Shown piece after piece: positions 27,278 through 36,712 of a DNA stretch of 64,000 nucleotides. Position 1 is the stretch's first letter, and each line of letters starts with the position of its first letter. This DNA is from Mercurialis annua (taxonomy: Eukaryota; Streptophyta; Magnoliopsida; Malpighiales; Euphorbiaceae): assembly GCF_937616625.2 (NCBI RefSeq), contig NC_065577.1, forward strand, positions 18,117,501 to 18,181,500, read 5' to 3'. The notes under the pieces are model-generated. The model worked only from the letters and a program-made list of their open reading frames with translations. It made no database searches and had not been told where the DNA came from. The position numbers and the translations under genes are program-made.

Positions 27278-27485
27278 TGTAACACCCCGTATTTTTTCGG
27301 CTTGTTACGATGAGTTTTTCAATGTGTTTTGGGTTAATGTTTGGTGGTTTAGTTCCTTGGAACTTTGGTTTAGGTTGCACAATAGTTATTTCGATGTTTG
27401 GGCTTATTTTGAGTGTGGTTCGGGCCGTGTGGATCGACCTTGGGCTTAAGGCCCAGAAAATCAATAATTTTGGAAGCAGGGGGTG

Positions 27486-27559
27486 TATCACGGGCGTGAC
27501 AGGAGCATCACGGTCGTGATACGCCATCACGGGCGCGATTCAGTCATCTCGGGCGCGAC
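27486..27559 (+). repeat. Four ~19.5 bp-spaced palindromic repeats upstream of the solo-LTR TATA box
   Basis: Related 15-mers start at 27486, 27506, 27525 and 27545: TATCACGGGCGTGAC, CATCACGGTCGTGAT, CATCACGGGCGCGAT and CATCTCGGGCGCGAC. The second has perfect dyad symmetry (ATCACG, then CGTGAT). They lie 28-101 bp upstream of the TATA box, where U3 enhancer elements would be expected. Confidence 0.8.
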
Positions 27560-27586
27560 GCGGCACTGTAGGGTTCGCTGTTTTGT

Positions 27587-27595
27587 TATAAATAG
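27587..27595 (+). promoter_or_regulatory. TATA box of the nested solo LTR
   Basis: TATAAATAG, about 310 bp inside the LTR. It is in the same relative position as the boxes in LTRs A and B and directly downstream of GC-rich repeats. Confidence 0.7.
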
Positions 27596-29441
27596 CTCCT
27601 TAACTCGATTCTTTCAACCCTTTTTCATCCTATCAGACCTAATGCGACCCTACACTCAGATAAACCCTATTTTTAGCATTCCTTTATGATCCTTGATGGT
27701 TTTTAACAATTGATTGGTGATTGTTTATCCGTTTTGCGATTTCTACGCGCTTTGCTTGTGGTGTTCTTCGTTGGTGTGATTGTGACTCTTGTTGCTTCTG
27801 GTCCAGACCCTTACCTAGGGTTTAATACTTATATAATCTTGTTATTCTCCATTCTAAGGTAATTATTTCCATCTCTTATGTATTGGTGAATCGTTGTCTT
27901 GTGTTTTGCGTAGAATTGCATGATTTAGGGTGTTTTGGAGTTTGGAACTTTATGATTAATGGTCTGAGATTTATGATTTGAATATTATGTTTTAAATGGA
28001 GTATAATATGATTATAATATGATGTATCATGATTGGAATTGGATTTGCATGATTTAAACAACGAATTGGCTAATTCTAGGTTTGTATGAAATTGATTCGT
28101 TTAGTGATTTGTTAAAGTGTTGAATCTGAGTTATTGGGATATTATGTGGTTATACTACAATAGCTAATGATCTTATGAGTTAGGATCTTGAAGTGAGATT
28201 TGGGTTTGATCTATGTTGTAAAAATCTCTACGATTTGCGAAATTGACAATTTTACGGAAGTTAAACGCTACGATTGCAAATTGGTTTTCAAATGCTATAC
28301 CTACTGATCTAATATTTTATATATGATGTTTTGATGTTTTTAAATCAGTAGTAACATACTTTGGTTCATCGATTGTTGGTTTTGAATCGTTTGGCTAGTT
28401 TAGGCAATTTTCGGCAAATTGCCAAATTTGATTATTTGAGTGCTTTGCCTTAATATTGGTTTTGATCAACTTGTTAATGGATGTAAATACGTTTTATAAA
28501 CTATTTTGGACATTTATAAAATGTTAGTTTTATCTTATGTTGTTTGGTAATCGATGGTTGAAATGGTATATAAGTCATGGTCAATTTTACAAAGGTGTTA
28601 TGTATAAGTTAATATTTCAGATTTAAGTTTAAACCTTTAAAAGGTGTTTAAATCCAATTGATTTCATTTAAGGTGACATTTTTAAGTGATGTATACTTTG
28701 GGTGAAACTTGCCAAGTGTTGGCAAGCTATGTGGCTTATTGCTTTTAAGGTTGGCATTGTTAAGCTAGGGATTGAGTTCTTACTTTCAAATGACTTTGGT
28801 TTTATTTAAGGATTGGTTTTAAACTCTGGTTTTCACTTTGGCTTATGGTTGGGTCGGGATAGACTTGGGTCGCCCGACTTGTTGTGTTGAGCTATACTGC
28901 AGTTAAGGCTAACACACTACTTTGGAAAACTCTTTGGTTTTAAAGAACAATTTAAGTTATGGAAAGGATGTCTGTTTTGCTTTTAAGGATAAGAACTCAT
29001 CTAAGCTAACTTGCCTAAATTGTTTAAAGTGAATGATATGAATTCTTTGGTTTGTTTGGTACATGGATGTTTATCTTACTTGGGTTGTACTTTAGTTGTG
29101 TTCAAGATGCTAGTCCTATGTGGAGTTTAGTATTCTTAGAGTTAGGGATTGTTCGGATTTTGACTTATATATGTTTTAGACCCGTCCACTGCTCGTGCTT
29201 CGGAGTCTACGCAGGGTTAGCTGTTTGCCAAGTTTCACGTGGACAAGCAAGCAGTGAGTTTGTGCTTACTATTTACCGCTTTATTAAGTAAATTGTTATT
29301 TTAATATTAAATATATATATTGTACGTATATTTCGAACTGTTTTTATATTATGACTTCTAGTTGGAACATGCTACCTAATGGGCATCATTAGGACTGCGT
29401 GCGCACCGGTAATGATCTGGGAAAGGTAATTATGGTAATGT

Positions 29442-29560
29442 GGTAACTCGGTGTGAGCATAGCTCTCGGGACCAAGTAGAGTAACTCGGTGTAGCTCAGC
29501 TCTCGGGACTCTGGAATAAGTGTGGTCAGTGGTAACTCGGTGTAGCTCAGCTCTCGGGAC
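29442..29560 (+). repeat. Three-copy ~30 bp repeat in the solo LTR
   Basis: Units starting GTAACTCGGTGTAGCTCAGC and ending CTCTCGGGAC at about 29442-29473, 29481-29509 and 29531-29560, separated by short unrelated spacers. Function is unknown. The LTRs of A have a different two-copy repeat (CCCAGCGTAAG) in the corresponding area. Confidence 0.8.
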
Positions 29561-31494
29561 CAGACCTATTGGATTATGTTTATTATTTAGAATTGTGGAT
29601 TAGGGTTCCAACTATTATTCGTAATATCGTATTTAAACGTTTTAAACGGTTTCAAAGGGTTTCCACTTAATAAATGTAGATAGTGGTATAAACTCATCTC
29701 AGTATATCTGACCCCGTTGTTTTTCCAATTTTCCCCAGGGTTATGATCTGAGAGAGTCTGGTGATCTCCGCATTTACTTTTCCTCGGAGGTTTCTTTTAT
29801 TTTTAATAAAACTATAAACTGTTTTATTCTTAGACCGCAGTAGTAACTAGACGTCTTTATTATTATTATATTTTTGTCGGATTGGTTCGACTGGTTTTAT
29901 TGCTTTGGCATGTTATATTATTTACATTGGTTGATGATAAACCTATTTTAGGCTCGGGATTGAATAAGCATGTTATATAAACTGTTGAATATTATAACTG
30001 TTAGTTTTAGGCTGAAGTCTCGGTTGCCCCCGAGCATTGGTTTTCTGAAGGTTTATGTGTTTATGTGATATATGGAAGGCTAGCTACGGGTTTCGGTACT
30101 ACATCACCCATACCCTAGCGCTGGTTGCGATTCATGAAAATGGGTCGTGACACCACATAAGACTAGCACATATATCAATCAATCCGAAGTACAGACCATC
30201 ACAATGCCATTACACATAAATAGCCAAAATGCCAAGGCATAAACCAACATGGAGTAATCATACTTACTCACACCATCACCAAAGTCATACAACCAGTTAA
30301 GTTAAATTGAGTTCCCATTTTGAAAACATAATCCGGAAATCCATTTCAAATAACTTAGTTAAATTCATAAACCAAGTTTAAAACCAACAAGGTAAGTCAG
30401 CCAAGTCTCCACAGTTGCAAGGCATCTTCTCACAAATCGGGCGATCCAAGTCTAACCCGAACCAAAAACTAACCAGAGTAAAACCATAGTAATATTTGGA
30501 ACATTCTTTGATAAATCATAAAAATTCATTATCTCGTAAAAACCAATTTCAAAGTAGTGAGTCAACTGAGTCATCTCGTCGCTCAGTTTCTTCTCACATG
30601 TCGGGCGACCAATGTCTAACTCGACCCAACAACCAAAGTATAAACCAAGTTTTAAAAAAAATCCGGAAACCTTTATAACAATATCAACTTGAAATCCAAG
30701 GAACTCAACAAACTTAACAACCTAAGCCAAAGTAACACCACAAAGAAATCTTGTAATCAATTTACCAAAACACAACAAGAAATTAAAAAATGGCATTTGG
30801 CATAAACTATTTCTATTTTCAGATTCAAATTCTTTAGTCAAAACATGCTAATTGATCACAATTATCAAACCAATTAACGCACAACTTGATATACACAAAG
30901 CCAACTAATCCAACTCTATTAATTTGATTTTAGATCACCAAACTCATGGTATTTCAACAATTTACAGCCCTATATTAAGAACAACCAAAACAATTTATAA
31001 CAATCCATTATCGCTACAACATTGTAACAATTAACCAATTTGATATGTGACTAAGATTCAACCAAATCATGATACAACATTCACAAATACAAGGATCTAA
31101 TCCAAATCAAGAATGGGTAGCCAATCAATCAAACAAAACAGTGGGTAAAGCCTTATCAAAATCAATAATCGATTTATACGTAACACAGCCACAACACAAC
31201 ACATAGATTCGAATCGAATGACAAAAGAGTGGATTGAATACCTTGATAACCCAAGGAGCAAGGGAAATCTCAGAGAAATAGTGGATGCATTGCTACAACA
31301 ATGAAAAATCAAATGACCAATGAATACCCAAACGATTCGATTACATAAACCATGAATTGAATGATGGAATGTAGGTTAGAACATTTACCAAGTGTTATGG
31401 ACACCAATAATCAGAGGGAAATCGCCTAGAAATAGTTTAGAATGAGGTTAGGGTTTTTAAAAATCGAATGGGGGCTGTTTAGGTCGAGTAAAGT

Positions 31495-31503
31495 CTATTT
31501 AAA
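31495..31503 (-). promoter_or_regulatory. TATA-like box, element A left LTR
   Basis: Minus-strand TTTAAATAG. It is positioned as in LTRs B and solo, with ACCGGTT repeats immediately upstream. The same sequence is in the right LTR at 38956-38964, which is the copy that would drive A. Downstream, at about 31447-31457, lies a telobox-like AAAACCCTAAC. Confidence 0.55.
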
Positions 31504-31520
31504 GCCTCCAAAACGAACCC

Positions 31521-31657
31521 AACCGGTTCAATGGCCGGTTCTGCCCAGTAGAACCGGTTATAGAACCGGTTTACTCACTGAAACCCAAAAAACGAAGTGG
31601 ACCGGACCTACGGCTTGATCTACCCAGCTGGTCCGGTTCACAGGTCCGGTTGACCCG
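31521..31657 (-). repeat. ACCGGTT/ACCGGA repeats in U3 of element A, left LTR
   Basis: At least seven copies of the palindrome-based motif ACCGGTT, or ACCGGA/TCCGGT variants, within ~140 bp directly upstream of the TATA-like box (for example AACCGGTT at 31521, GGCCGGTT, AACCGGTT, TGGACCGGACC, GGTCCGGTT). The right LTR holds the same block at about 38992-39118. Confidence 0.8.
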
Positions 31658-32058
31658 AAAAGGGTCGAAACGACGATCTGAACGGTCGAATGAAAGACAA
31701 TCCTCTTAGGTACAACATATTCAAAGGGCAGCCCGATCCGACGGTTAAATTGGGAGATATGGACGTTTTACTACAGCATGGCAGATTCGGAAAACATGCA
31801 GACATTGTTTCGATAACAACCCGGAAATAAATCAATTCAACATCAAATACTTAAAGGTTCAAGGGGTACACATAAGTCATTCAACATGACACAACCAAGG
31901 TACCACATATGCTAATTCGCACATAAATCAATCCGAAAACAAGTCGGAAGCACAACGAGAACATGTCGAAGTGAAAACACAGCCAAAGTCCATCACAAAC
32001 CAAACTTTAATCGGACAACCAGTCATCAAAAGAAGTTATAAAAATACGGGTTATTACA

Positions 32059-32068
32059 TTCTCCCCAA
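32059..32068 (-). promoter_or_regulatory. Polypurine tract of element A
   Basis: Minus-strand TTGGGGAGAA directly abutting the 3' LTR (TGTAATAACC). It primes plus-strand DNA synthesis. Element B has a nearly identical tract. Confidence 0.85.
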
Positions 32069-32239
32069 CATAAAAACAAAATCGTCCTCGAGTTTAACAC
32101 AAAAACAACCGACGTAAATTATAACATAAAACTACATAGAAAGCCATACAAAACGTACATGACCAACGTAAGAACACATAATCATGATACCCAAAGAAAT
32201 TAAGGAAAGCACAATAACAAATTTGCATAACCAACTCTG

Positions 32240-32365
32240 TCTCTCAAGAACATTCTTCAACCAAGTAACCAACTGAAACTGTAATCATAGGAATTGCGTT
32301 ATTCATCAACCTACGCACTTGCGTAACCACAAACATAACAGGTTTCTCCTCGAATGATAACTCAA
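32240..32365 (-). pseudogene. Decayed 3' end of pol (chromodomain-like tail) in element A
   Basis: Aligns almost without gaps to the end of the element B pol frame at about 49825-49950. Shared stretches include CTACGCACTTGCGTA against TTACGCACCTGCGTA, AACAGGTTTCTCCTC against AACAGGCTGCTCCTC, and CATAGGAAT against CATGGGAAT. By eye about two thirds of bases agree. Both frame and stops are lost. A weaker resemblance to the integrase core lies near 32.77-32.88 kb. This suggests that A descends from a coding chromovirus. Confidence 0.65.
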
Positions 32366-35300
32366 AACCACCACTCATATAAATCAACAAACTCAAATGG
32401 TCACAACACACATATGCACAAAATTCTGATTATAACAATTTGGTGCCCCAACTATTACTCGATCAACGCAATGTGAATAACGATAAATTTCCAACTGAGA
32501 GTCACAATTACTCTGTACCGGAGTGGCTTCCAAAACAGTTCGAATTTTATCTATTATAAATTCCTCAATATCAAAGTGCAATATCAATCCCAAAGCTCAA
32601 CTCCAGGTCTACAATTCCAAACTCTATCATCTCAACAGGAAAATCGAAAAACACAACCTGAAAAAAATCTTGCGTTCTATAACACCTACTATCTTCATCT
32701 TCCACTTATAACAAGCTCGATATCAAAATAATCGATAATAATACCTAAGACTTCAGATGAAATTTCTGCCAAAACAAACACTCCTATAATCATCTGGTTC
32801 AAACGACTAACACCAAACTCAATAATACCATCAACTATGTGAATCATAAAACACAAAACTCATACCATTATTCAAAGGAAAACGTGTACTTATTTCATGA
32901 TAACATAATCTCTAGATTAGTAATAAACAATCTCTATCATAATGATTCCTCCAATCATTCAGAAATAAACAGCCCGATATAAACTGAGGTAACTAACCAT
33001 CAACTTACCTTTAAACTATATCTCACAGATCTAACTTTATTCTACACACCAAAAAAAAAGTTCAATATTCGAATCAACTGTATCCAGACTTTCAAAAATT
33101 TAAACCCTCAATCAACAGTATCGATAAACCACCCTGGTTATCGAAACCTATTAACCGCGATCCTCGATTCTCAAATCAGCTAACTCATATAGCCAAATCG
33201 AACTCAAATTCTCAAAATTATTCCTTCCATTAATTATTGCTTGTATATAACGAGAGATCACTACAAACAATTCATCACGACCAGATTGTTAGTTATGCTT
33301 AAAACCAAACCCACTATGGTAATAAAATCTTTCAATACCCAAAAATTTTACTCTCAAAATTTTCCACTCCTCTTTAAAAGACTCCACGTCTTAAACTTCC
33401 TTCTGTATTCAAAATTGAAATACCTTTACAGTTGAAAAACCATCAGCTTTCCCTTGAAAATTTTCAAAATATTCACGTTTTGAATCCGAACTTTACCCTT
33501 ATTTTTAAATATGTTTGCAAATTTATGAAATAGTTCAACTGGCGAAATTTATGTTCTCTTTAAACCAAACTTGCTAAAATCAATTTATCCTTCTTTTTGT
33601 AAAATTCAAACTGTGGCAAAATCCTCCGTATTTAAAATAAACATTGATGTTTCGAACATCCAAAATTTAATTCGCTTCTAAATTTTCTCAAACAAAAACA
33701 CAATTTGAAAAATCGTTCAATCAAAAAATTCATTATTACTTTTGAATTAAATTTGACAAAATTTATTCCTTTTCTCAGAAGGGTAAATTTTTAACGACGC
33801 AAATTTCTTTATTTATGAAAATACTTATACATCCATTTACCCAAAGTAATTGGACAAAATCTAATCTGAAAGATAAAGTCTCGTTTAAACAAAAATATAA
33901 TGTATACACACACATGGAGCATAACCAACATCCTTAATCCACAAATTCTTAAATCACAAATCGGAAATTATCACGAACACTTCCTAATTTGAATCTAACA
34001 ATATACCGCACTTGGCACAACTATATCTTGAGTTCAACCTCAAATTCATTTTCACTTCCTATGAAACACATGATTCTGTACAGACTGATCTCTAACAACA
34101 TAATCATCCAAAAATCCACCACCATCATCATAGAGTATTTGTCTAGCTACCTTTTGGTAACTGTTTCAAAATCATTTGAAATCTGACAACTTATAAATAA
34201 GTTTATCACACAGTGACTCGCGAGCTCGTTTCAAAACACTTATCTCAAAACACTTTATCGATAAAAATTCATTTTACATAATTGTGCACCACGGTGATGA
34301 CATCTCTCATCCCCAAAGAGTTGCATCCAACTCTAATCATTTCTATGCACGTGATGCATGTACTATTATGCATGTACCAATTACTTATTTCCTTTTTTTT
34401 ATTTAGTGTTCATACTCAGTGCTCAATGCAATTTCCTATTCGTGACATACAAAAATGCATGTTCATGATATGTCTGGGCACAATTACGTGATAAAAACAT
34501 TTCGGTTTGTTTTACAATTTTCATTTGAAATCAATTTCTCAAAAAACATATTTGCTAGACGTTACACTCTGTGAGATGTGCACTCGATAACCTCAAAAAC
34601 ATTTCTCAAACTCCTTACTTGCAATCCACTAAATCATATGATACTAACAGAACAGTTCAAACCGATAACTACTATAAGATCTCTTATGCGACAATAAAAT
34701 CCAACTAATCTTAAACTTAACTCAAGGAAAAACAATACATCACATACGTTTCTACAAAACAAACCACCAGTTCCCGCATCGCATCATCCAATATTGATGA
34801 CAACACCAATGTATTAATACACCAATCTATCTCTTCGAATAAAAATTTCCAACATCCTTGTTCAGGATAATCAAAAACCACCAAGGAAACACTTTCTTCC
34901 TCTTGCTCATATCAAAACCCTAAGACCTCGATCCACAAAACAACACACTAAACCCAGCGTAACCCGAAACTGAAACTAAAGCAATACAGGGTCTAAACGT
35001 AGGTCCTACTCACAATTAAAAACCAACATCAAGGTTAAGCCAAACCAACACCTGCTAGCAACGACCTCATGTGCTATCCGCACAATGAGACAAACAAGAT
35101 AAAACAACTAACATAGAAAACTTAGCCAATATACGAGGCATACTAACACGAAACAACACAAAAAAGATGTGATTTCCACCTAACCATAAATCACCCAAGC
35201 ATGCCTTAACCCGTATTTAACCCAAACATCTTGCCATTTAACAAATCATAAATATTGTGTAGGCAACTAACATGCTATCAAAAGAAACGAGCATGCAACA

Positions 35301-36290
35301 TCCAATTGATCATTATATATCTACCGACATGGTATACAAAACCCATATAACCTAATGAGATCTCAAATCTTAAAATAAAACATGCCACAGCATACTCGGA
35401 ATTGTTAAAAAAAAAAATATCAACATGTAATAAATCATCGATCAAGAGTACGTATTAAAATTCATTCTGAAATATAAAATTATCCACTAAAGGTTTCAAG
35501 TCTAACTGAGCCGCACAGTTTAAAACAAATTGATTTCCGGAAAACTTCCTTCTATAAACCAATCAATTAAAATTTCCAGTGTATCTTAATCCATAAAATC
35601 ATCGAGTTAGCCGAGTCATTACAACTACCAAGCTCAACTTCCAAATTTGGGTGACCAAGTCACACCCACAATAACCTTTATAAAACATTTATAAATTCGG
35701 AAAAATATTTAAATAAAAGCTCAATTTCTTTCAAAAAAAAAATAGTAGCTCAACATAATTTAAGAATCAAAAGCATTTCAAAAACTTAAGTGAGAAAATC
35801 TTTAATCTCAAACAGTCATTCTGCAAACACCAAATCTGGCCAACATAAACTACCAAACATAAGACCAACGACGCTTCAAACGTCAACAAACCTCAACACG
35901 GTGAAAATATAACAACAACAACCTCAAATACTCCATACTGTTGTCCCAATCCAAACGTAAAATTCTGAAATACGAGAAATTGTTTTACTTACAAAATAAC
36001 CCAAAATCACATTTTTTTAAAGTATTAAAATTAGACTTCTCTTGCGATTCTCGTGTCAAAACATAATTCAAATCAAAAATAGTTTTCTCAACAAAACCAT
36101 GAAACAACCGTGTGATCAAACAACGTGTAGCCACAAAACATGCTTAAAGATTTAACATGAAAATCCTTTAAAAGCAACACCAGGCCAACGCCTGACGTAT
36201 CATAGTACGTGCAAACCTATTTAACACCCAACAACATAGCAAAAACCAAACTTTACTCACCGACAAGGTGAAGGGAATCCAATTGTAATC

Positions 36291-36476
36291 AAAATCATCC
36301 AAGGTGTAAAAGCCAACAACTAATCACACAGGGTAAACATCATGTAAGGTACAACAGCCAATAAAGCATCACTCGAAGTAAACACCATATAAGGTACAAC
36401 AGCCAACAACAACAAAATCACCCAAGGTATATCTCATATATGGCACAACAGCCAACAAATCACCCAATGTATAAGC
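36291..36476. repeat. Minisatellite in the element A 5' leader
   Basis: About four imperfect units of ~40-55 bp, each with a core like ATCACCCAAGGTA...ATAAGGTACAACAGCCAACA. It lies between the leader conserved with element B and the AT-rich interior. No such repeat is seen in B. Confidence 0.7.
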
Positions 36477-36489
36477 AATAAACATTCCA

Positions 36490-36712
36490 AAGTAAAGCAT
36501 TAGTAACACATAAGACCGACACTCAACATTCCTATAGATGAAGGTAGAAAGTTTTTGAAAACAAAAGATGACGTTTCAAAAGATAAGACTTGAATCCTAA
36601 TTCCGCAGTAGATCCTAAGACACAACAATAACACTTAACATGCCTTAAAGCGATAAACACATAACATGTAAAATTTGGCCTTAGTTCGAAACTAAAGCTC
36701 TGATACCAATTT
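36490..36712 (-). promoter_or_regulatory. 5' leader of element A, conserved with element B
   Basis: Closely matches 54790-55037 of element B (shared ACACATAAGACCGAC, TTGAATCCTAATTCCGCAGT, TTTGGCCTTAGTT and the primer-binding site). Conservation of this non-coding leader between a coding and a non-coding element suggests it carries signals needed in cis, such as packaging or dimerisation. That role is an inference. Confidence 0.75.
36697..36708 (-). promoter_or_regulatory. Primer-binding site of element A (initiator tRNA-Met)
   Basis: Minus-strand TGGTATCAGAGC, the standard plant complement to the 3' end of initiator tRNA-Met, four bases from the end of the 5' LTR. It fixes the orientation of A as minus. 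Confidence 0.93.

Larger units (their letters stand above)
27278..30152 (+). mobile_element. Nested solo LTR of a related subfamily, opposite orientation
   Basis: Begins TGTAACACCCCG and ends GGGTCGTGACA, with CCACA duplicated on both sides and no interior sequence. It is therefore a solo LTR left by LTR-LTR recombination. Its reverse complement is clearly related to the A and B LTRs (shared GCGCTAGGGTATGGG, GCTCGGGGGCAACCGAGAC and the ACTGCGGTCTAAG region) but is a separate subfamily. It carries a TATA box at 27587 with four palindromic 15-mers upstream, and a three-copy repeat at 29442-29560. The right-edge fragment at 62423 shares its CAGTTCGAAATATACGTA stretch. Confidence 0.92.
26329..32058 (-). 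repeat. Element A left LTR (3' LTR by orientation), split by a nested LTR
   Basis: On the plus strand it begins TGTCACGACCCAATTTC and ends CGGGTTATTACA, that is, minus-strand TGTAATAACCC...GTCGTGACA. Without the 2875 bp insertion and its 5 bp duplication it is 2850 bp. It keeps 42 bp (near 30.68 kb) that the right LTR lacks. It contains a two-copy ~64 bp repeat with CCCAGCGTAAG at 26889 and 26953. The TATA-like box and the upstream ACCGGTT repeats are listed separately. Confidence 0.93.
32059..36712 (-). other. Non-coding interior of element A
   Basis: 4654 bp between the LTRs with no reading frame longer than a few dozen residues that has any recognisable domain. Three parts can be distinguished. 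A 3' edge (32059-32400) retains a polypurine tract and a decayed pol end. A long AT-rich middle (about 32.4-36.2 kb) has no identifiable content except homology of its 33.9-34.3 kb part to the left end of the window. A 5' leader (about 36.29-36.71 kb) has a minisatellite followed by sequence shared with element B. Confidence 0.8.

Noticed and set aside
27243..27530. Small ORFs across the junction and promoter of the nested solo LTR (27243-27530, 27310-27519, 27483-27689, 27876-28061, 29052-29291)
   Set aside because: One spans an insertion junction and the others lie in LTR control or transcribed regions. No domain or conservation visible.
32393..34491. Small ORFs in the interior of A (32393-32593, 32523-32711, 33241-33435, 33989-34186, 34282-34491)
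   Set aside because: Short, low-complexity, AT-rich, with no domain and not conserved in the homologous left-end fragment.
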